Below are positions 16,875 through 24,905 of a stretch of DNA of 64,000 nt, piece after piece (position 1 is the first letter of the stretch; each line of letters opens with the position of its first letter). Both the position numbers and the translations under genes were made by a program. Source of the DNA: Novosphingobium album (ex Hu et al. 2023) (GTDB lineage: Bacteria > Pseudomonadota > Alphaproteobacteria > Sphingomonadales > Sphingomonadaceae); the NCBI RefSeq assembly GCF_022832385.1, contig NZ_JALHLE010000042.1, positions 1 through 64,000 of the forward strand, read 5' to 3'. Under the pieces are notes generated by a model. The model was not told the DNA's origin, did no database searches, and saw nothing but the letters and a program-made list of their open reading frames with translations.

Positions 16875-18394
16875 GCCGGTTGCTCCGCATTGGCGCGCAG
16901 CATCGTTAGCCGCGATGCAAGCAGATGCTCCGCGCTGTCCGCTGCCGTGCCGAACACATAATGATCGGGCCGCACCAGAACCGCATCGGCGCGGTTCGCA
17001 TTCAGCCAGCCCATAACAGCGCCATGGTCGGGCAGAGTTGCCGCGACTACACGCGTCACGCCTTCGGCTTCGCCTGCCACAGTGTCATCCCGGACGAACA
17101 ACCGCCATCCCTGGCCGGTAACGTCGTCCAGCTTCCGGCCATCTTCCATGACGGGTTGCACGAAGCGTTCGCCCGCTCCGCTCGTGCCCGCAGCGATTAT
17201 TCCCGTGGCAATGGCAGGGATCAGGTCATGCGCGGTTTCACCGGCCTTGTCCTTCGCCCTGGAGCGGATATCGGCATCGCGTGCCGCTGCCTTTGCCGGG
17301 TCCAGTTCGCAAATGTAGCGTCCGGCATCGACGGCCGCGCCGATCACGGCGCGTACATGCGGATCACGTTCTGGCTGGTAGGTCTCCAGAATGGCCGGGT
17401 CCGCCCCGTCATTCTGGATCGCATCCATCTTCCACGCCAGATTGGCGATGTCGCGCAGACCGTGACACATCCCCTGCCCAAAAAACGGCGGCGTCTGGTG
17501 CGCCGCATCGCCTGCAAGGAACACGTTGCCGACCTTCCACTGTTCGGCGACAAGGCCATGGAAGCGGTAGGTGGCCGCCCGCACAATGCGATGCGGCACG
17601 TCCGCCATCCAAGCACCGACCAGCTCAGCGACCCGTTCCGGCCGCATCATTTCGGTATCGTCCTCGCCCGGAAGAAGCATGAATTCCCAGCGGCGATGAT
17701 CGCGGCGCCCCGGCACGATCGTGGCCGGGCGTGCGGGATCGCACATCATCACCGAAAGCCGCTGCAGATCCGCATCCGCAGGCACGCCGGTGATCGGCGG
17801 GAAAGCGACTGGTCCCTCGACTTCGGCATCGACGACGAGCCACGGCTCTTCGAACTGCAGGTCGTCGAGAGCAACAGCCAGTGCCTTGCGCACCGTGCTG
17901 CGCGAACCGTCACAGGCGATAACCCAGCGTGCGCAGAGAGTCCTTGCCTCTCCGCCTTCCTCGAACGTTACCGCTACCCTGTCGCCGTGCTGTTCGAGGC
18001 CGGTAAATGTTGCACCGGTCTTGAGCTCGACGCTGTCCAGCCCGGCAAAGCCTTCGCGCAAGTGCTCTTCGAGTTCCGGCTGGTAGAAGAAGTAGTCGTT
18101 GGCCCAGCCAAACGGGCGGGGCTTGCCCACGGTCCCCATGTAGCGGATCACGCCATGATCGGCCCCGACGTGCAGGTGCCCGTCGGTGGCGATCATGTCC
18201 GGTTCCACGCGGTCAATCACACCGGCAGTCTGGAACAGCCGCATCATCTCGTGGTCGAGATGCACCGCACGCGGCAGCGGATAGTGCTCCAGTTCCTTTT
18301 CCAGAACGAGCACGGAAAGACCCGCCCGCCCCAGCATGTTGGCGGCCAGTGCCCCCACCGGGCCGCAACCGATGACGATGACATCGCTATCCAT
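16871..18394 (-). CDS. FAD-dependent phenol hydroxylase (MhpA-like)
   Basis: A 507-residue group A flavoprotein monooxygenase related to 3-(3-hydroxyphenyl)propionate hydroxylase. It has the FAD loop VIGCGPVGALAANMLG, the DG motif ACDGSRSTVR, the GD motif FLAGDAAHQTPPFFGQGMCH and a C-terminal thioredoxin-like domain of about 100 residues. It would ortho-hydroxylate a monohydric or dihydric phenol with NAD(P)H and O2 to give the substrate of the downstream extradiol dioxygenase. It starts 3 bp after the amidohydrolase stop. A paralogue of similar architecture lies at 32146-33738. Confidence 0.88.
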   Translation of the reverse strand: MDSDVIVIGCGPVGALAANMLGRAGLSVLVLEKELEHYPLPRAVHLDHEMMRLFQTAGVIDRVEPDMIATDGHLHVGADHGVIRYMGTVGKPRPFGWANDYFFYQPELEEHLREGFAGLDSVELKTGATFTGLEQHGDRVAVTFEEGGEARTLCARWVIACDGSRSTVRKALAVALDDLQFEEPWLVVDAEVEGPVAFPPITGVPADADLQRLSVMMCDPARPATIVPGRRDHRRWEFMLLPGEDDTEMMRPERVAELVGAWMADVPHRIVRAATYRFHGLVAEQWKVGNVFLAGDAAHQTPPFFGQGMCHGLRDIANLAWKMDAIQNDGADPAILETYQPERDPHVRAVIGAAVDAGRYICELDPAKAAARDADIRSRAKDKAGETAHDLIPAIATGIIAAGTSGAGERFVQPVMEDGRKLDDVTGQGWRLFVRDDTVAGEAEGVTRVVAATLPDHGAVMGWLNANRADAVLVRPDHYVFGTAADSAEHLLASRLTMLRANAEQPA

Positions 18395-18397
18395 GGC

Positions 18398-19630
18398 TCA
18401 GCCCGCCGTCTCGGCTTCGGCCGGGGCCTTGTAGAGCGCGCCGCCTTTCATGATCATCTTCAGGCGGTCCTTGTCCTGCAGGATCGAGACATCCTGCGCC
18501 GGATCGCCATCAACCAGCAGCAGGTCGGCCAGATAGCCTTCGCGCACCAGCCCGACATCCAGGCCCATGAGTTCGCCGCCATACTGGGTAGCGGCCTGCA
18601 AGGCCTCCGCCGGCGTGAAACCGAAATGCTTCACGAAGTGCTCCAGATCGCGCGAATTGCGGCCGTGGGGATTGAACGGAAAGCCATAGTCGCCGCCGAT
18701 CAGGACACGCACGCCCCGTTTCTTCAGCTCTGGAACAAGCTTGCCTTCCCGTTCCATGCGTTCGGCCGCACTCGCCTTCATGTGTGCCATGTCGACATGC
18801 GGCGGCGGGCTGGCTTCAAGAGCGGCGACCGAAACGCCCGGACCCGGCGCGTAGAAGAAGTGGTCCTTTTCGGCCGCCATGCGCTCGATGGCAGCCTCAT
18901 CGGCGAACGAGCCGTGATAGAGAATTCGCGCGCCGGCATCGAGCGCCATACCGATCGCTTCCGGCGAATAGACGTGACAGGCGATCCACAGACCCGCTTC
19001 GCGTGCCGCCTCACCCGCTGCCATCATTTCATCACGGGTATAGAGAACATCCTTTGCCGAGCCGGGCTTGAGGGCGTCCTCGCCGGAAACGACGAGCTTG
19101 ATCGACTTGACGCCCTCGTCCTTGCAGTAGGCGACAAAGGCCTTCATTGCATCGGGGCCCCGCCCATTGAATACATCGCCCGTTTCCACGCCCTCCGCCC
19201 CTTCCGGGCTGCGCTCCAGCGTGGACGGGACAAGCCGAGGGCCGGGAGTCTGCCCTGCCTCGATCGCCGCCGTCAGATCAGGCTCTATCCGGTCACCCAG
19301 CGCGCCGGCTGAATAGAGACTGGTAAAACCGTGGTCGAGCAGCACCCGGGCATTGCGCCAGGCGGCGGCTTCCAGTTCCTCGGGCGGCAAAATGAACTGG
19401 TGGTAGATCTTCTCAAGCGAAGAGGCCCACGTCAGATGGGTGTGGGCATCGACCATGCCTGGCATGAGCGTCATGCCCATGCCTTCGATCACTATATCCG
19501 CGGCTGGCAGATCATCTTCGCTGCCGGGGAAAATGGAGGCGATGCGCTCACCATCGACCAGAACGGATCCCGCGAAGGCCGCCGTCCCGGTTCCGTCAAA
19601 TATCCGGACATCCCGGATAAGGGTGCTCAT
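18398..19630 (-). CDS. Metal-dependent amidohydrolase
   Basis: A 410-residue amidohydrolase-superfamily enzyme of the imidazolonepropionase/Xaa-Pro dipeptidase-like group. Visible are the HxH motif in GMVDAHTHLTW, a Lys in SIKLVVSG that may be carboxylated, metal-type His residues in WIACHVYSP and ILYHGSF, and the late Asp in IGGDYGFP. The ATG at 19630 is preceded by GGGAGAGG; two upstream in-frame ATGs lack a good site. It is the first gene of the operon after the LysR gene. It may hydrolyse an amide, ester or lactone before ring attack, but the substrate is unknown. Confidence 0.82.
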   Translation of the reverse strand: MSTLIRDVRIFDGTGTAAFAGSVLVDGERIASIFPGSEDDLPAADIVIEGMGMTLMPGMVDAHTHLTWASSLEKIYHQFILPPEELEAAAWRNARVLLDHGFTSLYSAGALGDRIEPDLTAAIEAGQTPGPRLVPSTLERSPEGAEGVETGDVFNGRGPDAMKAFVAYCKDEGVKSIKLVVSGEDALKPGSAKDVLYTRDEMMAAGEAAREAGLWIACHVYSPEAIGMALDAGARILYHGSFADEAAIERMAAEKDHFFYAPGPGVSVAALEASPPPHVDMAHMKASAAERMEREGKLVPELKKRGVRVLIGGDYGFPFNPHGRNSRDLEHFVKHFGFTPAEALQAATQYGGELMGLDVGLVREGYLADLLLVDGDPAQDVSILQDKDRLKMIMKGGALYKAPAEAETAG

Positions 19631-19724
19631 CTTGCCTCTCCCAGACATTACGTTGTTGAACCGGGTATGAGCCAATTCACAGGCAAAGAAAAATAATGAA
19701 TTTTTCTATGTTCATAGCCATAGG

Positions 19725-20609
19725 CTATGCAAAAATCACCTCCAGCAGCGCTTTTGCCACCACCGAGAGGCGCGCGGACTTGAGCTTGCGAATGCCGATG
19801 CTGCGCTGAAATCTGGCTTCGCGGATTTCGACAGCGCGCAGGACACCGATCGACAATTCGGCTGATGCGACCTGCACCGGAAGCACTGTGATGCGCCTGC
19901 TGCCCCGGACGATCGCCTTGGTGCTCAGCAGCGAATCGCACCGGATCGCGCCTTGCGGCACGGCGACTTCGGCGGCCATGAACAGCGCATCCACCTGACG
20001 GCGAAACGCCCCCCGCGCTTCGGGCAGAACCCAGGGCATACCGGCCACATCCCTGAGCGAAACCTCGCCCGGCAGATCATGGTTTGCCGGGCCGACAATA
20101 AGCGCAAAGGGGTCCTGTGACGCAGTCAGTTCCTCCATATCGTCGGGTGGCGCTTCAAGCCCTGTCGTCACGAAGGCCAGTTCGATCTCACCCCGGCGCA
20201 GCATCTCGCCCAGGTCCGCATCGGGCCTTTCGACAACCCGCAGATCGAATTGCCCGATACGATCTTCCAGTTTCGCCACGGAAGCCGGCAGCAGACTGAC
20301 CAGCGCTCCAGGCGTGCCGCCAATGCGCAAGGGACCGCTGATCCGGGCACCGGCCAGACGCATCTGGGCCTCCGCGTCGATCAGCAGGTTCTCCATGGCC
20401 TCGGCCCGCACCTGCAGCGCTTCGCCAGCGGGGGTCAGCGTAATCCCATTGCGCGAGCGCTCGAAAAGCACGGCTCCCGCCGCTCGTTCCAGTTGCGCGA
20501 TGGCATTGGACACCGATGGCTGCGAAATGTTGAGAAGGCGGGCGCCGCCCGTGATCGAGTTGGCCCGACAAACGGCGAGGAAGACCCGCAGGCCGCGAGG
20601 ATCGATCAT
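19725..20609 (-). CDS. LysR-family transcriptional regulator
   Basis: A 294-residue LysR protein with an N-terminal HTH (residues 3-62, ITGGARLLNISQPSVSNAIA) and an effector domain from about 90. The ATG at 20609 has GGAG five bases before it; the ATG at 20633 lacks a comparable site. It is followed 94 bp downstream by the amidohydrolase-hydroxylase-dioxygenase operon in the same direction, so it is the likely regulator of that operon. This co-directional layout is less usual than the divergent one. The inducer is unknown. Confidence 0.9.
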   Translation of the reverse strand: MIDPRGLRVFLAVCRANSITGGARLLNISQPSVSNAIAQLERAAGAVLFERSRNGITLTPAGEALQVRAEAMENLLIDAEAQMRLAGARISGPLRIGGTPGALVSLLPASVAKLEDRIGQFDLRVVERPDADLGEMLRRGEIELAFVTTGLEAPPDDMEELTASQDPFALIVGPANHDLPGEVSLRDVAGMPWVLPEARGAFRRQVDALFMAAEVAVPQGAIRCDSLLSTKAIVRGSRRITVLPVQVASAELSIGVLRAVEIREARFQRSIGIRKLKSARLSVVAKALLEVIFA

Positions 20610-20758
20610 GGCACTCCTACCCGGCAGGGACATCCTGCTCCAAGACGACTAGAGCCTTGCCGGCAGGCTGCGCAAGTACGGGAGCGCCCGGGACATTCAG
20701 GCGGAAGCGCACGCCTTCCGGCCTGGGCCGATGTATTTTGACCTGGCGTCCACGCCGC

Positions 20759-20960
20759 CTAGTCAGCAATCTGCTCACGATAGGGCAGCGCGGCCAGCGC
20801 TCCCGCAGCGGCGAGTGAGCCACATGCCATGATGCCTGCGAGCCACGGCAGGCTCACGCCATTTGCCAGAAGGAAGCCTGCGACGATCGGGCCTAGTGCC
20901 GCTCCTCCCCGGCCGAACCCAATAACCATGCCCGTCCCGCTGGCACGCAGCCGAGCGGGT
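20759..20960 (-). pseudogene. 3' stump of an MFS aromatic-acid transporter, cut off at the insertion sequence
   Basis: The minus-strand frame from about 20959 to the TAG at 20759-20761 reads about 66 residues beginning PARLRASGTGMVIGFGRGGA and continuing through ALGPIVAGFLL to ALPYREQIAD. This is the C-terminal segment of an aromatic acid:H+ symporter-type MFS permease (compare the usual YPxRxRATGxGxxxGxGRxG). A TAA appears at 20960-20962, next to the ISL3 element that begins at 20969. The missing ~350 N-terminal residues are not found on the other side of the element, so insertion was accompanied by deletion. Confidence 0.8.
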
Positions 20961-20968
20961 TAACTCTG

Positions 20969-20989
20969 GGCTCTGACTCACATTTGCTG
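20969..20989. repeat. Left terminal inverted repeat of the ISL3 element
   Basis: The 21-bp terminal repeat begins GGCTCTGACTCACATTTG and is identical to the reverse complement of 22598-22618. Confidence 0.9.
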
Positions 20990-20999
20990 ATGGCGATAC

Positions 21000-22553
21000 T
21001 CATGCGCCGACCATTCTTGCCTGCAGCAGATCAAGTTTCGCGCGCCCATACATCTGTCGCTTGATCAGTTTGAGGCGCGTAATCTGCCCTTCGGTCTGGC
21101 CGTTCGACCATGGTGAGACGATTGCGTTTCGGACCGCAACCAGGTCCTTCTCAACACCATTGACGAAGGACGCGACGAGGCTGCCCTTGGCACTCTTGAC
21201 CCAGCCATCCAGCTTCGCGGCCGACTTTGATCGGATCATGGATTGGAAGTCACCGATCGCTTTGCGCGCTGCGACCAATTCAGGGACGTTGTTTTCGATC
21301 ACCGCCACCAGGACTGCTTCGGATTTGGCCAGTCCTTCCTGGGCTGAGGTCATGAGACGTGCTAGAACCCGCGCCGAAGGCGTGCGCATAAGGCCGCTTT
21401 GATTGGCTTTCTCGGCGAGACGACGGCGTTGCGCCCACTGCGATACAACGCCACTCTGGCCCACAAAGCCTTCCGCACGCATCTCACGCCAAAGTGCCAG
21501 AGCGTTGCGGGCACCGGCCACCCATTGCTCGTTCAACCACGGCAACCAGCTGTCCAAGGAGCTTGGCCGGGTACGGAAAACGTCCAGTCGCTGTCCGCGC
21601 AGAACATCACGAACGAGCTTTCGGCTATGACCTGTCTGCCGGACAATTTGCCGGATGGACGTGCCACTCTTGGCCAATTGCTGGATTGCCTCGTTGGTTT
21701 CCTGCCGCCGGACGTAGCCTTCGTACTGCAGTTTCTCGGCATAGGTGAGAAGTTTGGGGTCGACCACATTGCTGCCGACTGCCTGCCTGATCTGGCGCAT
21801 GGATTTGCTGACTGCGTCCAGAAACGCTCGGCTGGAGTTTTCCATGAGATGCCAACGATCGGCAACTTGCTCGGCAGCAGGCAGTCCTCTTGCGATCGCT
21901 TCACCATAGCCTCCGCCCCGGTCTCGGGCGACAATCGATATCGACGGACGTTTGGCAAGCCAGGCTCGCGTCGTCTCCAGTGCCCGATCCGGCAACAAGG
22001 TGACCGGCTTCCGCCGCTCCAGATCGCAAACAATCGTTCCGTAGGTCTGGCCACGCCGGAAAGCGAAGTCATCAATGCCAATGACATGGAGCTCGTCATG
22101 CCGATTGGCGGCGCGCCGCCGTACCACCCGCAGCAGGGTGTCCTTGCTCACGGGCATCATCAGGCGACTGGCAAATTCGGCTCCAGGTCTGCCACCGAGC
22201 GCCAACCCAAGGTGGTGCACAATCGTCTCAAGACGCTGAGTACGTCGGCCATATCGGGCCAGGACGCCCGCATCGAACTGCTCACAGAAAATGCGGCGGC
22301 CGCAAATAACGGTGTCACACCAAAAGCGGCGCGCCAGGATCGTGAGAACGACGCGGCGCCCAGCAAGTGGGAGATCCGACGGCCGGCGTACATACCGGCT
22401 CTGAACCCGTCGGCTTGGACGCCCGCAATCCGGGCAATCACCTGAACTACGCTGTGAGCGGAGCATGATCTGGAAATCATCTCCGACGCTTTGCACTGAT
22501 ACAACCGCAAAGCCTTCCGGAGCCAGACGCGCACGTTGAAATCGACCATGCAT
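21000..22553 (-). CDS. ISL3-family transposase
   Basis: A 517-residue transposase. It has an N-terminal zinc-finger-type segment (CPDCGRPSRRVQSRYVRRPS and CDTVICGRRIFCEQF), and a DDE-type core with IGIDDFAFRRGQTYGTIVCD, SIVARDRGGGY and the C-terminal WSNGQTEGQITRLKLIKRQM segment. All are characteristic of ISL3. The ATG at 22553 has GGGAGGA just upstream. The reading frame is intact, so the element may be active. Confidence 0.93.
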   Translation of the reverse strand: MHGRFQRARLAPEGFAVVSVQSVGDDFQIMLRSQRSSGDCPDCGRPSRRVQSRYVRRPSDLPLAGRRVVLTILARRFWCDTVICGRRIFCEQFDAGVLARYGRRTQRLETIVHHLGLALGGRPGAEFASRLMMPVSKDTLLRVVRRRAANRHDELHVIGIDDFAFRRGQTYGTIVCDLERRKPVTLLPDRALETTRAWLAKRPSISIVARDRGGGYGEAIARGLPAAEQVADRWHLMENSSRAFLDAVSKSMRQIRQAVGSNVVDPKLLTYAEKLQYEGYVRRQETNEAIQQLAKSGTSIRQIVRQTGHSRKLVRDVLRGQRLDVFRTRPSSLDSWLPWLNEQWVAGARNALALWREMRAEGFVGQSGVVSQWAQRRRLAEKANQSGLMRTPSARVLARLMTSAQEGLAKSEAVLVAVIENNVPELVAARKAIGDFQSMIRSKSAAKLDGWVKSAKGSLVASFVNGVEKDLVAVRNAIVSPWSNGQTEGQITRLKLIKRQMYGRAKLDLLQARMVGA

Positions 22554-22597
22554 GGCAGATCCTCCCAATGATGCCGGAGGAACTTACCCCCAAAAGC

Positions 22598-22618
22598 AGC
22601 AAATGTGAGTCAGAGCCA
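22598..22618. repeat. Right terminal inverted repeat of the ISL3 element
   Basis: Perfect reverse complement of the left end over 21 bp. Confidence 0.9.
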
Positions 22619-22900
22619 CTTCTCGATGGAAATCCCGGGTCAACTCTCAGTGGAAATCAACACTCATAGCTCTGGATCAGATCAATCAAGGCCTTCACTA
22701 CATCTAATTTCATCTTCAAGATCTTTTTTGTGAGAAATCTATGACCATGTAAGGAGATGTACTCAACGGCCGGACGCATGCGCAATTTCTGAATTTGGCG
22801 TCCCGAAGGCCGAGATTTACAATTGACGGGTCGAACGCTGATCTTCACCCCCTCTGGGCGCTATGCAAACATTCACCAGCACGGCAAACTGTAGACAGCC
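22619..22900. other. AT-rich gap between the insertion sequence and the Crp/Fnr gene
   Basis: About 280 bp of visibly lower GC than its surroundings. A possible 63-codon minus-strand ORF (22657-22848) has no recognisable similarity. Two short repeats of TCAACTCTCAGTGGAAATCAACA type near 22640-22665 resemble ends of other insertion sequences, but I could not define an element. I see no convincing gene. Confidence 0.3.
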
Positions 22901-23605
22901 TTAATAACCAAATTCTCGCAAGTGGGCTCCTTTTTGGGCGACGTCGCGCAGTGCTGGAAAATTTGTCAGCACGATTCCACCTGCCTCCATTGAAACCCAG
23001 CCCTTTCGCTGAAATTCCTGCAGTATCCTGTTCACGGTCTGGCGCGCAGCGCCCACCATCGATGCGAGCTCTGATTGTGATATCTTGCGCGAAAGGGGGA
23101 TTCTTCCGGATTGGGGCACCCCGAAAGTGTCACCGATGTCCACCAATCTCTGTGCCAACCGAAAGGCCACGTCATCCAGCGCAGCGCCTGCGAAATAGTC
23201 ACTGAGTAACCGCATGTGACGCGACAGGAGCCTTAGTAAGGCATCGTTCATTTCCGGATAATCCCGCCGAATGGCACTGATCGCGCTACGACTGATCACC
23301 TGCAATTCAACCGAATCGAATGCTTCTGCGGTTTGTGGCCGCAACTCGCCATCGACGAGGCTGCTGGTGCCAAAGCACGCGCCGGGCCCAAAGAACGTGA
23401 AAAGCAAGTCGCGACCGTCCGGTCCGATGACGGACAGGCGAACCGAACCGGCAAGCAGCCGGTACATCTCGTCGCCGGGATCGGATTGCGCGTATATGAT
23501 GCGGCCCGCCGGCATCCTTACGATCCGTGCCGCAGCCTCGAAAGCCTTCCGGCAGTCCTCCGACAGCCACTGCATCAGGTCAAAGAGGGCATAGCGCTCT
23601 GTCAT
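22901..23605 (-). CDS. Crp/Fnr-family transcriptional regulator
   Basis: A 234-residue protein. It has a cyclic-nucleotide-binding-type beta-roll (about 20-115, with RLLAGSVRLSVIGPDGRDLL and GPGACFGTSSLVDGE), a dimerisation helix and a winged HTH at about 165-215 (SQSELASMVGAARQTVNRIL). There is no four-Cys FNR iron-sulfur pattern, so redox sensing by that route is unlikely. The ATG at 23605 is chosen because upstream in-frame starts run into the neighbouring gene. It follows the FMN dehydrogenase gene by about 30 bp on the same strand and probably regulates it (see the palindrome at 24838-24861). Confidence 0.9.
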   Translation of the reverse strand: MTERYALFDLMQWLSEDCRKAFEAAARIVRMPAGRIIYAQSDPGDEMYRLLAGSVRLSVIGPDGRDLLFTFFGPGACFGTSSLVDGELRPQTAEAFDSVELQVISRSAISAIRRDYPEMNDALLRLLSRHMRLLSDYFAGAALDDVAFRLAQRLVDIGDTFGVPQSGRIPLSRKISQSELASMVGAARQTVNRILQEFQRKGWVSMEAGGIVLTNFPALRDVAQKGAHLREFGY

Positions 23606-23636
23606 CGGGCGACTTTCGAACAGGCGCCCGGTCTTA

Positions 23637-24794
23637 TCAAGCTCCGATATGTGGACGCACCAGTTCACGATTGAGATCGTCAGGACATGTCGCACCCGAA
23701 AGGACCATGCAGCGATCAAATTCGTCGCGCAGGATGTCGATGGCACGTGAGACGCCCGTGCTGCCCGCCGCCGCCAGCCCGTAGAGATAGGGACGCCCGA
23801 TCGAGACGGCGTCGGCGCCCAGGGCCAGTGCCTTCAGGATGTGCGATCCCCGCCGGATGCCGCCATCGCAAATGATCTTCATCCGCCCGCCAACGGCGTC
23901 GGCGATCGGGGCGATCTGGTCGATCGGCGCGGCGGCGGTATCGATCTGGCGCCCGCCATGGTTGGACACCATTACCGTGTCGGCTCCGGATTCCAGGGCC
24001 GTGACGGCGTCACCGGGATGAAGGATGCCCTTCACTGCCAGCGGGCCACCCCACTTGCCCGCAAGCCATTCGACGTCCTTCCAGGTCACGGTACGGTCGA
24101 ACTGACCGGCAACGTAATCCTGCAGCGTCGTGGGGCCTGCCGACATGGCGGCAACCCGGTGCGCGACATTTACGAAATCGAACTTGCTCCCGAACAGCGC
24201 GGGCAGAGACCAGCGCGGCTTTGCAGCGAAGCCGAGGAACCCGCGCATGGTAAGCCGCGGCGGCAGGCTGAGGCCATTGGCCAGATCCCGCTCGCGCTTG
24301 CCGCCGACAAGCGTATCGGCGGTCAACACCAGACCGTCGTATTTGCAGGCGCGCGCGCGCTCCACGAATTCCTCGGTAAGACCGCGATCCTTGAAGATGT
24401 AGATCTGGAACAGTTTCGAGCCCGGCACCGCATCGGCGAAATCCTCGATCGTCGTGGTACCCAGGGTCGACAGGCAATAGGGCAGGCCGGCCGCCGTGGC
24501 CGCGCGGGCAACCCCCAGCTCCGCCTCTTTGTGAAACAGCCGGGTCAGCCCTGTCGGTGCCAGCATGACCGGAAATTCGATGCGGCGGCCGAATATTTCC
24601 GTCTGGCTGCTGACCTGCGATACATCCATCAGCATACGCGGGATAATATCATAGCGATCGAACGCCCGCGTCGCATCATGAAGGGACAGTTCGTCCTCCG
24701 CCCCGCCATCGATGTAATCGAACACCGGCAGCGGCAAGGCCGCCTTTGCCGAACCGCGCAGCCCCGAAATATTGTGCCATTTCTTCATCGTCAT
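23637..24794 (-). CDS. FMN-dependent alpha-hydroxy acid dehydrogenase/oxidase
   Basis: A 385-residue enzyme of the L-lactate/mandelate dehydrogenase and glycolate oxidase family. FMN-barrel motifs are FDYIDGGAEDELSL, MLAPTGLTRLFHKEAELGVARA, KLFQIYIFKDR, WGGPLAVKGILHPGDA (conserved Lys), and VSNHGGRQIDTAAAPI with the catalytic His and Arg. It oxidises an L-2-hydroxy acid to the 2-oxo acid. The ATG at 24794 has GGGAG upstream. It is divergent from the indolepyruvate oxidoreductase gene, so its substrate may be an aryl-lactate or mandelate rather than lactate (inference). Confidence 0.88.
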   Translation of the reverse strand: MTMKKWHNISGLRGSAKAALPLPVFDYIDGGAEDELSLHDATRAFDRYDIIPRMLMDVSQVSSQTEIFGRRIEFPVMLAPTGLTRLFHKEAELGVARAATAAGLPYCLSTLGTTTIEDFADAVPGSKLFQIYIFKDRGLTEEFVERARACKYDGLVLTADTLVGGKRERDLANGLSLPPRLTMRGFLGFAAKPRWSLPALFGSKFDFVNVAHRVAAMSAGPTTLQDYVAGQFDRTVTWKDVEWLAGKWGGPLAVKGILHPGDAVTALESGADTVMVSNHGGRQIDTAAAPIDQIAPIADAVGGRMKIICDGGIRRGSHILKALALGADAVSIGRPYLYGLAAAGSTGVSRAIDILRDEFDRCMVLSGATCPDDLNRELVRPHIGA

Positions 24795-24837
24795 CGCCTT
24801 TTCTCCCGCTCCGGGAGTTAACCGCGATCCGCGGCTG

Positions 24838-24861
24838 GCGCTGTCACCTGGATGACAGCGC
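24838..24861. promoter_or_regulatory. Crp/Fnr-type palindrome in the divergent promoter
   Basis: A perfect 9-bp inverted repeat, GCGCTGTCA-N6-TGACAGCGC, sits 44 bp from the FMN dehydrogenase start and 45 bp from the indolepyruvate oxidoreductase start. The inner TGTCA-N6-TGACA has exactly the 5-6-5 geometry of Crp-family operators. The Crp/Fnr gene two genes away is the obvious candidate ligand. Confidence 0.65.
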
Positions 24862-24905
24862 AACGGCGCAGCCCGGCCTATGCCAGGAGGGTGGAGAGAC
24901 AAATC

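Larger units (their letters stand above)
20969..22618. mobile_element. ISL3-family insertion sequence, complete
   Basis: A 1650-bp element bounded by perfect 21-bp terminal inverted repeats (20969-20989 and 22598-22618) enclosing one transposase gene. Flanking 8-mers on the two sides differ, so no target-site duplication remains. This fits a deletion or recombination event after insertion. The left end abuts the truncated MFS gene. Confidence 0.9.

Noticed and set aside
16925..19312. A 795-codon open frame on the plus strand
   Set aside because: It is antisense to the FAD hydroxylase and amidohydrolase genes, whose motifs are intact. Long antisense frames are expected in GC-rich DNA, and its translation has no recognisable domain.
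20961..22626. Target-site duplication flanking the ISL3 element
   Set aside because: The bases directly outside the two 21-bp repeats do not match over 8 positions.
22657..22848. A 63-codon ORF in the AT-rich gap after the insertion sequence
   Set aside because: No ribosome-binding site, no similarity recognised, and atypical composition; not listed as a gene.
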